DNA from: Phycisphaerae bacterium
Lineage (GTDB): Bacteria > Planctomycetota > Phycisphaerae > UBA1845 > Fen-1342
Direction of reading: 5' to 3'
NCBI GenBank assembly: GCA_022842805.1
Contig: JALHOX010000021.1
Location: forward strand, 1-13,866
Length of the DNA: 13,866 nt
The first letter of the stretch is position 1. Each line of letters starts with the position of its first letter. The notes beneath the pieces are model-generated. The model was not told the origin of the DNA. It searched no databases and saw only the letters and a list, made by a program, of their open reading frames with translations. The position numbers and the translations under genes are program-made. Below are positions 1 to 5,990 of this stretch, one piece after another.

Positions 1-291
1 GCGGCGGCTGATTCGACAGCTGAACACGAAGAGGAATGAACGCAGCGGTGGTGCCAATCGGCGTTGAGCGTCGCCGGACCCCACCTGGTCACCTCTGAAG
101 GCCGCAACGCCCGCCGCGCCCGCAATGGAACTGCTTGCCCGAAAGCCCGATATCTGACGCCGTCGCCGCCCGCCCCCCCGCCAACTGCCTCTACGCCGAC
201 CCGTCCAAAACTGCCGTTATAATCTCGGGCTTCGTTTTGACCCGATGCAGACCCCGGACGCCTGGGTGGGTGGCGGCCTGCAGGATCTTGG
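1..291. other. Upstream flank without a confident gene
   Basis: No convincing gene is visible here. Reading from base 1, one plus frame runs to a TGA at 37-39 (an acidic tail ending HEEE) and another to a TGA at 65-67 (a basic tail ending GGANRR). Either could be the last codons of a gene that begins before the window, and I cannot choose between them. From about base 70 all frames are short or of poor composition. The only other signal is the promoter-like TATAAT at 218-223, ahead of the DedA gene. Confidence 0.4.
218..223 (+). promoter_or_regulatory. Candidate -10 box upstream of the DedA gene
   Basis: A perfect TATAAT hexamer stands out in very GC-rich DNA. It lies 68 bp upstream of the DedA start codon, which would give a 5' leader of about 60 nt. 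The region where a -35 box should lie (about 195-200, GCCGAC) does not resemble TTGACA, so only half of a sigma-70 promoter is supported. Confidence 0.45.
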
Positions 292-1107
292 ATGCGTGTA
301 TTGGCTGCCAGTTTGCTCGCCGCGTCGATCATCGACCCGGCCACCGTGCAAAACCTGCTCGAGAACTACTTCTATCTCGGCCTGCTCGGCGTGCTCGTCG
401 TTGCCAGCCTCGGCATCCCCATTCCCGAAGACATCCCCCTCATCGCCGCCGGCGTGATCCTTAAGCTGCACCCCGAAAGCGCCACATGGATCGGCGCATT
501 TGCGACAGCAATGGTCGGCATCATGAGCGGCGACCTCGTGCTCTACACCGTCGGCCGCTGGTGGGGCAAAGACGTCGTCAATCACAGCTCGGTCAACTGG
601 ATCATCACGCCGGCACGCTTCACGCGCGCCTGCGATTCATTCCGCCGCTGGGGTGTCTGGTTCGTGTTCTTCGGCCGCTTCGTCATGGGCGTTCGCGCGG
701 TCATGTGTCTGACCGCCGGCGCAACGCGCTATCCCTACTGGCGCTTTTTCCTCGCCGATTTCGCCGGCGCGGTCATCTGCGTGCCGCTCTTCATCGGGCT
801 CGGCTACGTCTTCGCCGAACACCTGCGCTCCCTCTATCAGTGGCTGGCCGAAATCCAGGGCGCGCTGATCGTCGTCGTTGTCCTGCTGGTCGCGGGCTTC
901 CTCATCTACGAATATCGCCGCTTCACCGGCGAGCGCAAGGCCGACGCCTTGGCCGCCGAAGCCGCGGAATCGACGACGCCCGAAGTCACCGCCAGCGCCG
1001 AGGCGACCATCGTTCGACCGACCGACGCCGTCCGCCCCGCGGACTCAGTCGGCCCGATCGCAAAGAACCTCCGACCAGGCGGCGCAATCGCCGGCGTCGA
1101 GCGCTAG
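292..1107 (+). CDS. DedA-family (VTT/SNARE-associated) inner-membrane protein
   Basis: This is an integral membrane protein of 271 residues. Hydrophobic segments lie at about 28-45, 65-87, 120-142, 150-175 and 190-206. Family hallmarks visible are the PIPEDIPLIAAG re-entrant segment (43-54), GDLVLYTVGRWWG (80-92) and FFGRFVMGVRAVMCLTAG (126-143). In the last motif the usual proline of the family's F-x-x-R-x-x-P-G-x-R pattern is Met132. DedA proteins act in membrane homeostasis, and some members flip undecaprenyl phosphate or other anionic lipids. The substrate here cannot be read from sequence. Residues from about 215 on form a polar Ala/Thr/Pro-rich tail, longer than in a typical DedA of about 200 residues. 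The ATG at 292 has AGGA at 282-285, six bases upstream. The stop overlaps that of the convergent aat gene by 4 bp. Confidence 0.88.
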   Translation: MRVLAASLLAASIIDPATVQNLLENYFYLGLLGVLVVASLGIPIPEDIPLIAAGVILKLHPESATWIGAFATAMVGIMSGDLVLYTVGRWWGKDVVNHSSVNWIITPARFTRACDSFRRWGVWFVFFGRFVMGVRAVMCLTAGATRYPYWRFFLADFAGAVICVPLFIGLGYVFAEHLRSLYQWLAEIQGALIVVVVLLVAGFLIYEYRRFTGERKADALAAEAAESTTPEVTASAEATIVRPTDAVRPADSVGPIAKNLRPGGAIAGVER

Positions 1108-1712
1108 TCTTCCTCCGCATCGACGAAGCTCGCCTCCGTCGTCAGCGCCCGATCCAGCCGCCGCAGAAACTCCGCCCGTGGGATCTCAACCGCCCCCAGG
1201 CTCGCCAGGTGCGGCGTGCGCCACTGACAATCCAGCAGCACCATCCCCCGCGTCCGCATTCGCTCGATCAGCGCCACCAGCGCCACCTTCGAAGCATCGG
1301 TCGCGCGGTGAAACATCGACTCGCCGAAAAATGCCCCGTTGATGCTCACCCCATAAAGCCCGCCCGCCAACTCCCCGTCCTTCCAGCTCTCCACGCTATG
1401 GGCGAAGCCCGCCGCGTGCAGCGTCTTGTAGTTCTTCAGGATTTTCGGACGGATCCACGTCCCCTCCTCCCGATCGGCACAAGCCGCGATCACGCGCTCA
1501 AACGCGGTGTTCACACGAACTTCGAACACCCGTCGGGCGTACGTCTTGCGGAGGCTGCGCGAAGGCTCGAACGAGTCGAGGTCGAAAATGCAGCGCGGGT
1601 CCGGGCTGAACCACTGGATGACGCCCCCCGGCCCCTCCATCGGAAAGATCCCGTTCAGGTATCCGTTCAGGATTGTCTGAGGGTCCAGCTTGCGCGAATC
1701 GAATTCGATCAT
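1104..1712 (-). CDS. aat: Leucyl/phenylalanyl-tRNA--protein transferase
   Basis: This cytoplasmic enzyme transfers Leu or Phe from aminoacyl-tRNA onto proteins with an N-terminal Lys or Arg. That creates an N-degron recognised by ClpS/ClpAP. The 202 residues show the whole family core: GIFPM (21-25), WFSPDPR (34-40), REEGTW (81-86), AHSVESW (104-110), GGLYGV (117-122), FFGESMF (128-134) and LDCQ (160-163). Asp161 and Gln163 correspond to the Asp186/Gln188 pair implicated in peptide-bond formation in E. coli, and Glu131 lies in the conserved GES motif. It lacks the longer C-terminal tail of the E. coli protein. The start at 1712 has GAGG four bases upstream (plus-strand CCTC at 1717-1720). It is divergent from ispA across 53 bp. 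No clpS or clpA gene lies in the window. Confidence 0.95.
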   Translation of the reverse strand: MIEFDSRKLDPQTILNGYLNGIFPMEGPGGVIQWFSPDPRCIFDLDSFEPSRSLRKTYARRVFEVRVNTAFERVIAACADREEGTWIRPKILKNYKTLHAAGFAHSVESWKDGELAGGLYGVSINGAFFGESMFHRATDASKVALVALIERMRTRGMVLLDCQWRTPHLASLGAVEIPRAEFLRRLDRALTTEASFVDAEED

Positions 1713-1748
1713 GCCGCCTCTGACAGCCGCGACGAGCAGGCCATTCGC

Positions 1749-1758
1749 ACGATATCGT
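1749..1758. promoter_or_regulatory. 10-bp palindrome in the aat/ispA divergent promoter region
   Basis: The sequence ACGATATCGT is a perfect palindrome in the 53-bp space between the divergent aat and ispA starts. Read on either strand it contains TATCGT, a 4/6 match to a sigma-70 -10 box. That would put an ispA transcript start almost at its ATG (1766) and give aat a leader of about 30 nt. It could instead be an operator, or chance. No matching -35 boxes are evident. Confidence 0.3.
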
Positions 1759-1765
1759 ACGCGCG

Positions 1766-2668
1766 ATGCAACCCGCCGCGCATACCCGCGAATGGCCCGC
1801 CGCCCTTGCGGCCCGCGTGGCCACCTTCGAGTCGGCCTGGAACGACTATTTTCAACGGGTTGAATCTTCTGAAACGCGCGACTCGCGGTTGCCCGAGGCC
1901 CTACGATATGCCGCAGTCGGCGGCGGGAAGCGCCTTCGACCGCTGATCGTCATCGAGTGCTGCATCGCCTCGGGCGGCTCGGCGGACGTGGCCCTGGCCC
2001 CGGCGATGGCGGTCGAGTGCGTGCACACGTTTTCGCTGGTGCATGACGACCTGCCCGCGATGGACGACGACGACCTGCGCCGCGGACGAGCAACCACGCA
2101 CCGCGCCTTCGACGAAGCCACCGCCATCCTCGCCGGCGATTGGCTCCTGACGCGCGCTTTTGCGATGCTCGCCGCGGCCGAGGTCGACGCCGGGCGACGC
2201 AGCGCCATGGTGGCGTTGCTGGCGAGCGCCACCTGCGACGTAATCAGCGGCCAGGCGGCCGACATCGCCGGAGAAACGCTCGCCCCGGATCGCGAGCGAA
2301 CGATCGCGATTCATCGCCGAAAGACCGCCGCCCTCTTCGAGGCCGCGGCCGGCCTCGGCGGGTTGGCGGCGGCGACCAGCGAGGACGCCGTCGAACGGCT
2401 GCGCGGCTTCGGCCGCACGATCGGACTGTTGTTTCAGATCGCCGACGATCTGCTCGACGTCGCAGCCGACGTCGAAATTTTGGGTAAGCCCGCGGGCAAG
2501 GACGCCGCCCGCGGCAAGCAGACGTATCCGCGTGCCTTTGGTCTCGCCGAGAGCCGTCGCGAGGCCGATACCTTTCACGCCGCCGCAATCCGCGAGCTGG
2601 AGCCGCTCGGGCCCGCCGCCGCCGGATTGCGGGCGATCGCAGACAGAATCGCCGACCGCGCCAGGTGA
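1766..2668 (+). CDS. ispA: Short-chain polyprenyl diphosphate synthase (farnesyl diphosphate synthase type)
   Basis: This soluble trans-prenyltransferase condenses isopentenyl diphosphate with an allylic diphosphate. At 300 residues it matches IspA in length and layout. It has GGGKRLRP (52-59), the first Asp-rich motif DDLPAMD (94-100) followed by DDDLRRGRATTH, then HRRKTAAL (183-190), the second Asp-rich motif QIADDLLD (224-231) and KPAGKDAARGKQTYP (241-255). The two-residue insertion in the first Asp-rich motif and the aromatic Phe89 five residues before it are the type II farnesyl synthase pattern, so a C15 product is likely. A geranylgeranyl synthase is the alternative. There is no clear Shine-Dalgarno before the ATG at 1766, so it may be leaderless. 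It lies 154 bp upstream of dxs. The xseB gene that often precedes ispA in other bacteria is absent. Confidence 0.92.
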   Translation: MQPAAHTREWPAALAARVATFESAWNDYFQRVESSETRDSRLPEALRYAAVGGGKRLRPLIVIECCIASGGSADVALAPAMAVECVHTFSLVHDDLPAMDDDDLRRGRATTHRAFDEATAILAGDWLLTRAFAMLAAAEVDAGRRSAMVALLASATCDVISGQAADIAGETLAPDRERTIAIHRRKTAALFEAAAGLGGLAAATSEDAVERLRGFGRTIGLLFQIADDLLDVAADVEILGKPAGKDAARGKQTYPRAFGLAESRREADTFHAAAIRELEPLGPAAAGLRAIADRIADRAR

Positions 2669-2683
2669 TCGCGGGCGACCTCC

Positions 2684-2700
2684 GCCGGCGGCGCGCCGGC
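2684..2700 (+). terminator. GC-rich hairpin after ispA, no U-tract
   Basis: A perfect 7-bp stem, GCCGGCG (2684-2690) with CGCCGGC (2694-2700), encloses a 3-nt loop and begins 16 bp after the ispA stop. It is not followed by a run of T, so it is at best an imperfect or Rho-assisted terminator or an mRNA 3'-end stabiliser. In DNA this rich in G+C such stems also arise by chance. Confidence 0.3.
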
Positions 2701-2773
2701 CGACGAACCAAATTCGCCGTCGATCACGACGGCGCCGAATCGCACGCTGCCGAGATGTCGGCGGCTCGTCTGT

Positions 2774-2795
2774 CGGTCTGTGAGAAAGCAGACCG
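2774..2795 (+). promoter_or_regulatory. Hairpin in the dxs leader
   Basis: CGGTCTG (2774-2780) pairs perfectly with CAGACCG (2789-2795) around a purine-rich 8-nt loop. It sits 27 nt before the dxs start codon. Its stem is less GC-rich than most chance stems here. A role in dxs translation or in mRNA stability is possible but not shown. Confidence 0.3.
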
Positions 2796-2822
2796 TCGCA
2801 TCGCTGGCCAGAGAACGCAAAG

Positions 2823-4760
2823 ATGAATTCGCTGCTCAATCGAATCCAATCGCCGCTCGACCTCAAGAACCTGACGCTCGAGCAACTTCACCAGCTCGCA
2901 AGCGAAATCCGCGAGCGCATCGTCAGCGTCGTCTCCAAGACCGGCGGGCACATCTCCAGCAATCTCGGCGTGGTCGAGCTCACCATCGCGCTGCACCACG
3001 TCTTCGACTTCCGCACCGACCGCCTCCTCTGGGACGTCGGCCACCAGTGCTACGTCCACAAGCTCCTCACCGGCCGCAACGACCGCTTCGAGTCGCTGCG
3101 CCAGGGCGGCGGCCTCAGCGGCTTTCCCTCCATCGACGAAAGCCCCTACGACCTCTTCAACGTCGGCCACGCCGGCACCGCCATCGCCACCGCCGTCGGC
3201 ATGGCTCGCGCTGACGCCGCCCTCGGCCGCAGCGCCCGCACGGTCGCACTGGTCGGCGACGCCAGCATCGTCAACGGCGTCGCCTTCGAAGGTCTGAATC
3301 AGGCCGGCATCCTGAAGCGACAGTTGCTGGTCGTGCTAAACGACAACTCGATGGGCATCGCCAAGACGCAGGGCGGCCTGGCCGAGACGCTCGCCCGCTT
3401 CCGCCTCAGCCACCTCTACGAAGACGTGAAGCAAAAGGTCAAGTCCATCCTCAACGCCGTCCCCGTCGTCGGGCGCGGCGTCGTCGGCGCGATCGAACAC
3501 CTGAAAGAGGGCGTCAAGGCCACCATGGCCCCCAATCAGATATTCGAACAGCTCGGCTTCATGTACGTCGGCCCGGTCGACGGCCACGACACGCAGCACC
3601 TGATCGAGTTACTCGAACTGCTCAAAGACGTCGAAACGCCCGTGCTGCTCCACGTCCACACGCAAAAGGGCAAAGGCTGCGACTGGGCCTCGCAAGACCC
3701 CTGCGCCTATCACAGCCCCAACAAGGTCTCGCTCGAGGGCGGCAAGGCCACACTCGCCAAAGACGCCGGCCGCAAGAGCTGGACCAGCGCCTTCGCCGAC
3801 TGCTTCCTCACGCTCGCCAAAGACGACCCGCGCATGGTCGTCCTCACCGCCGCCATGCCCGACGGCACCGGCGTCAACAAAGTGCTTAAGGAGCTGCCCG
3901 CCCAGGCGCTCGACTGCGGCATCGCCGAAAGCTGCACGGTCGACATCGCCGCCGGAATGGCCAAGGCCGGCCTGCGCCCCATCGCCGCCATCTACTCCAC
4001 CTTCCTGCAGCGCGCCTTCGATCAGGTCTTCCAAGAGGTCGTCCTGCAGGGCCTTCCGGTCGGCTTCTGCATCGACCGCGCCGGCCTCGTCGGCGGCGAC
4101 GGCGCCGTCCATCACGGCTACCTCGATCTCGCCTATCTCCGCCCATTCCAAAACATGGTGCTGATGGCCCCGGCCGACGAAAACGAGCTGCTCGCCTGCC
4201 TCACGCTCGGTCGCGACCTCGATCGGCCCTACGCCATTCGCTACCCACGCGACGTCGTGCCGCAGCCGATCGGGCCCGCCACGCCCTTCGTCCTCGGCCG
4301 CTCGCGCCTCGTCCGCGAAGGCCGCGACGCAACCATCCTCGCCTATGGCACGATGGTCGAGCTCGCCCTCGCCGCGGCCGAAACGCTCGCCGCCGAATCC
4401 ATCGATGTCCGCGTCGTGAATGCCCGCTTCTGCAAACCCATCGACGACGACATGGTCACCACGGCCATCACCCGCGGCGGCCCCGTCATCACCGTCGAAG
4501 ACCACTCCATCGCCGGCGGCTTCGGCAGCGCCGTGCTCGAAGGGGCCAATCGCCTCGGCCTTCCGACCGAGGGCGTCGTCCGCCTCGGCATGGCCGAAAA
4601 TCGCTTCTACTCGCACGGCTCGCGCGCCGGCCAGCTCGCCGAAGCAGGCATCGACGCCGCCGGCATCGCCGCCACCATCCGCCGCCTGATCGGCGCCTCG
4701 CGCGCCAGCGGCGCCGCGACGACCCCCATCGAGCGCACGCCGACCCGTCGTTCCGATTAA
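2823..4760 (+). CDS. dxs: 1-deoxy-D-xylulose-5-phosphate synthase
   Basis: This thiamine-diphosphate enzyme joins pyruvate and glyceraldehyde-3-phosphate, the entry step of the MEP isoprenoid pathway that supplies IspA upstream. The 645 residues are full length. The N-terminal domain has GGHISSNLG (41-49, His43), WDVGHQCYVHK (70-80, His74), the ThDP/Mg motif beginning at Asp146 and ending NDN (173-175), and YVGPVDGHD (248-256). The second domain has AMPDGTG (344-350), GIAES with catalytic Glu369, STFLQRAFDQ (392-401) and DRAGLVGGDGAVHHG (418-432, His431). A C-terminal transketolase domain ends in ATIRRLIG (617-624), followed by an Arg/Thr/Ala-rich tail. The usual GDG at 145-147 reads GDA (Ala147). 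The ATG at 2823 fits the family N-terminus but has only a weak purine stretch upstream. Nearly all codons end in C or G. Confidence 0.96.
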   Translation: MNSLLNRIQSPLDLKNLTLEQLHQLASEIRERIVSVVSKTGGHISSNLGVVELTIALHHVFDFRTDRLLWDVGHQCYVHKLLTGRNDRFESLRQGGGLSGFPSIDESPYDLFNVGHAGTAIATAVGMARADAALGRSARTVALVGDASIVNGVAFEGLNQAGILKRQLLVVLNDNSMGIAKTQGGLAETLARFRLSHLYEDVKQKVKSILNAVPVVGRGVVGAIEHLKEGVKATMAPNQIFEQLGFMYVGPVDGHDTQHLIELLELLKDVETPVLLHVHTQKGKGCDWASQDPCAYHSPNKVSLEGGKATLAKDAGRKSWTSAFADCFLTLAKDDPRMVVLTAAMPDGTGVNKVLKELPAQALDCGIAESCTVDIAAGMAKAGLRPIAAIYSTFLQRAFDQVFQEVVLQGLPVGFCIDRAGLVGGDGAVHHGYLDLAYLRPFQNMVLMAPADENELLACLTLGRDLDRPYAIRYPRDVVPQPIGPATPFVLGRSRLVREGRDATILAYGTMVELALAAAETLAAESIDVRVVNARFCKPIDDDMVTTAITRGGPVITVEDHSIAGGFGSAVLEGANRLGLPTEGVVRLGMAENRFYSHGSRAGQLAEAGIDAAGIAATIRRLIGASRASGAATTPIERTPTRRSD

Positions 4761-4792
4761 ACGCGTTCGCCGATTAAAGGCGTTCGCCGATT
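4749..4792 (+). repeat. Short tandem repeat across the dxs stop codon
   Basis: Three imperfect units follow one another. The 17-bp unit CGTTCGCCGATTAAAGG (4764-4780) is followed by a partial copy, CGTTCGCCGATT (4781-4792). It is preceded by a copy lacking two bases, CGTTCCGATTAAACG (4749-4763), whose TAA is the dxs stop. It looks like local duplication of the gene's 3' end. Confidence 0.6.
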
Positions 4793-4810
4793 GTTGCGAT
4801 TGGTGAGTGC

Positions 4811-4837
4811 GTCGCGCGAGGGGGGCTTAGGCGCGAC
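4811..4837 (-). terminator. Hairpin spanning the acyltransferase stop codon
   Basis: GTCGCGC (4811-4817) pairs with GCGCGAC (4831-4837) around a 13-nt loop that contains the stop codon of the minus-strand acyltransferase (4827-4829). It sits between two convergent genes. There is no T-run on either side, so terminator function is uncertain. Confidence 0.25.
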
Positions 4838-5834
4838 TGAGGTGGTCGGGGTGCTTGCGGATGTGCGCCGCGATGCCGTCCGCATACTTCTGCATCAACT
4901 CCGCCACCAGCTCGGGCGATTCGCCGCCGCGTTCGGCGCTGTCCGGCGGAATGTAAAGCGGCTCGTTCATCACCAGCCGGAAGTAAAAGTTCTTACGGCT
5001 GACCACGAAGCCCTGCGTGATGACGGCCTTGCTCCGCAGCGCGACCTGCAGCGTGCCGATCAGCCACTCGCGCCGCTCGTTGAAAAAATCGACCGGCACG
5101 GTCTTCAACGTCAGCCCACGCACGCGGCTGACATCGAGCGCGCTCGCAACCACCCGATTTTCCTGGAAGCAGCGATAGATGTCGCGCGGAAAGCTGTCGG
5201 CATAGAGCACGCGAATGCCCGCGAACTCAGGGAACGTCTTGGTGTACATCTCCTGCATGTAGCGCCGCAGCGGCCCCTCGTTCCGATCGCGCACGCCGGC
5301 GCACTTGTAGCCCATCAACGCCATCAGCACGCCCGCGACATGGTGCGATCCCTGATGGCTGATCATCACATACACGCCGCGCCCGCGGGCCAAGGCCGCA
5401 TCCAACTCCGCCCGCCGAGGAAACTTGATCCGCTTCAGGATCTTCTCGCGCGGCAGAAAATCGAACACGAGATAAAAAAGCTTGTCGCACCGCGTCCGAC
5501 GAAACGACCGACGAATGATCGCGTTTTGCCGGCGACGCGTCAGCGTGTCGCCGAAGATCGTCCGCAGCTCGTCGCGATAGCGCCGCCGACGACGGAAGTT
5601 CAGCGTGTACTCGATCGTCCCAAACGTCTGACCCAGGACGAACAGCCCGCGCAAACTGAACACCCGCGTCCACGCCCACAGAAACCACCGCACCGCGGCG
5701 AATTTCGCACGGTCGTACCAGCCGATCGAACTCGTTTCCGTGTCCGGCGGCGGCGGCGGCGCAGGCTCGGCCACGGCCTCGCGCGGGGCGGGCAGCGACG
5801 CCGAATCGGGATGGGTAGCGGTTTCGCTCGACAT
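4827..5834 (-). CDS. LpxL/HtrB-type lysophospholipid acyltransferase family protein
   Basis: This 335-residue protein resembles the membrane-associated acyltransferases that add acyl chains to lipid A. Residues 1-36 are a Pro/Ala/Glu-rich, probably disordered leader. A hydrophobic, amphipathic stretch (about 45-73) and a strongly basic patch (81-87) follow. The acyltransferase core holds the putative active-site segment MISHQGSHHVAG (157-168), a CAGVRDRNEG segment (178-187) and VVASALDVSRVRG (228-240). Family members use H-x4-D/E. Here His160 is followed five residues later by His165, so the acidic partner is missing. It may be inactive, use a different residue or have another acceptor. The start at 5834 has a weak GAGAA just upstream. 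It is the last of three same-strand genes and converges on dxs. Confidence 0.72.
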   Translation of the reverse strand: MSSETATHPDSASLPAPREAVAEPAPPPPPDTETSSIGWYDRAKFAAVRWFLWAWTRVFSLRGLFVLGQTFGTIEYTLNFRRRRRYRDELRTIFGDTLTRRRQNAIIRRSFRRTRCDKLFYLVFDFLPREKILKRIKFPRRAELDAALARGRGVYVMISHQGSHHVAGVLMALMGYKCAGVRDRNEGPLRRYMQEMYTKTFPEFAGIRVLYADSFPRDIYRCFQENRVVASALDVSRVRGLTLKTVPVDFFNERREWLIGTLQVALRSKAVITQGFVVSRKNFYFRLVMNEPLYIPPDSAERGGESPELVAELMQKYADGIAAHIRKHPDHLSRA

Positions 5835-5858
5835 TTCTCAGCGACGCCAGGCAACGAC

Positions 5859-5870
5859 GATCCGCGGATC
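5859..5870. promoter_or_regulatory. 12-bp palindrome upstream of the acyltransferase gene
   Basis: GATCCGCGGATC is a perfect inverted repeat located 25 bp ahead of the acyltransferase start codon. An operator is possible by position. It is also made only of GATC and CCGCGG elements that occur by chance in GC-rich DNA. Confidence 0.2.
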
Positions 5871-5990
5871 CGCGAGCGGAACGGGTCGCCGGTCGCCCGC
5901 ACTTCGGTCTCGCCTCTCCAGGGGGCGATTCTAGCCCAAGTCGGCCGGATTGCGCTGCAGGGCTGAAGTTTGATGCCGGCGAAAGCTCGG

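Noticed and set aside
486..1946. Plus-strand open frame of 486 codons
   Set aside because: It runs through the DedA, aat and ispA genes in another frame and is dominated by Arg, Pro and His, as expected of a shadow frame.
2669..2822. Thiamine-pyrophosphate riboswitch ahead of dxs
   Set aside because: Considered because Dxs uses ThDP, but the conserved CUGAGA and other thi-box elements are absent; only a simple hairpin is present.
1901..2866. Minus-strand open frame of 321 codons
   Set aside because: Antisense to ispA, which carries all catalytic motifs. The minus product is Gly/Arg-rich without motifs.
3609..4616. Minus-strand open frame of 335 codons
   Set aside because: Antisense to dxs, with repetitive Gly/Asp/Ala composition and no family motif.
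4791..5966. Plus-strand open frame of 391 codons, and a similar one at 5970-7400
   Set aside because: Both are antisense to minus-strand genes whose products have coherent composition and, for the acyltransferase, family motifs. The plus-strand products are Arg/Leu/Gln-rich without motifs.
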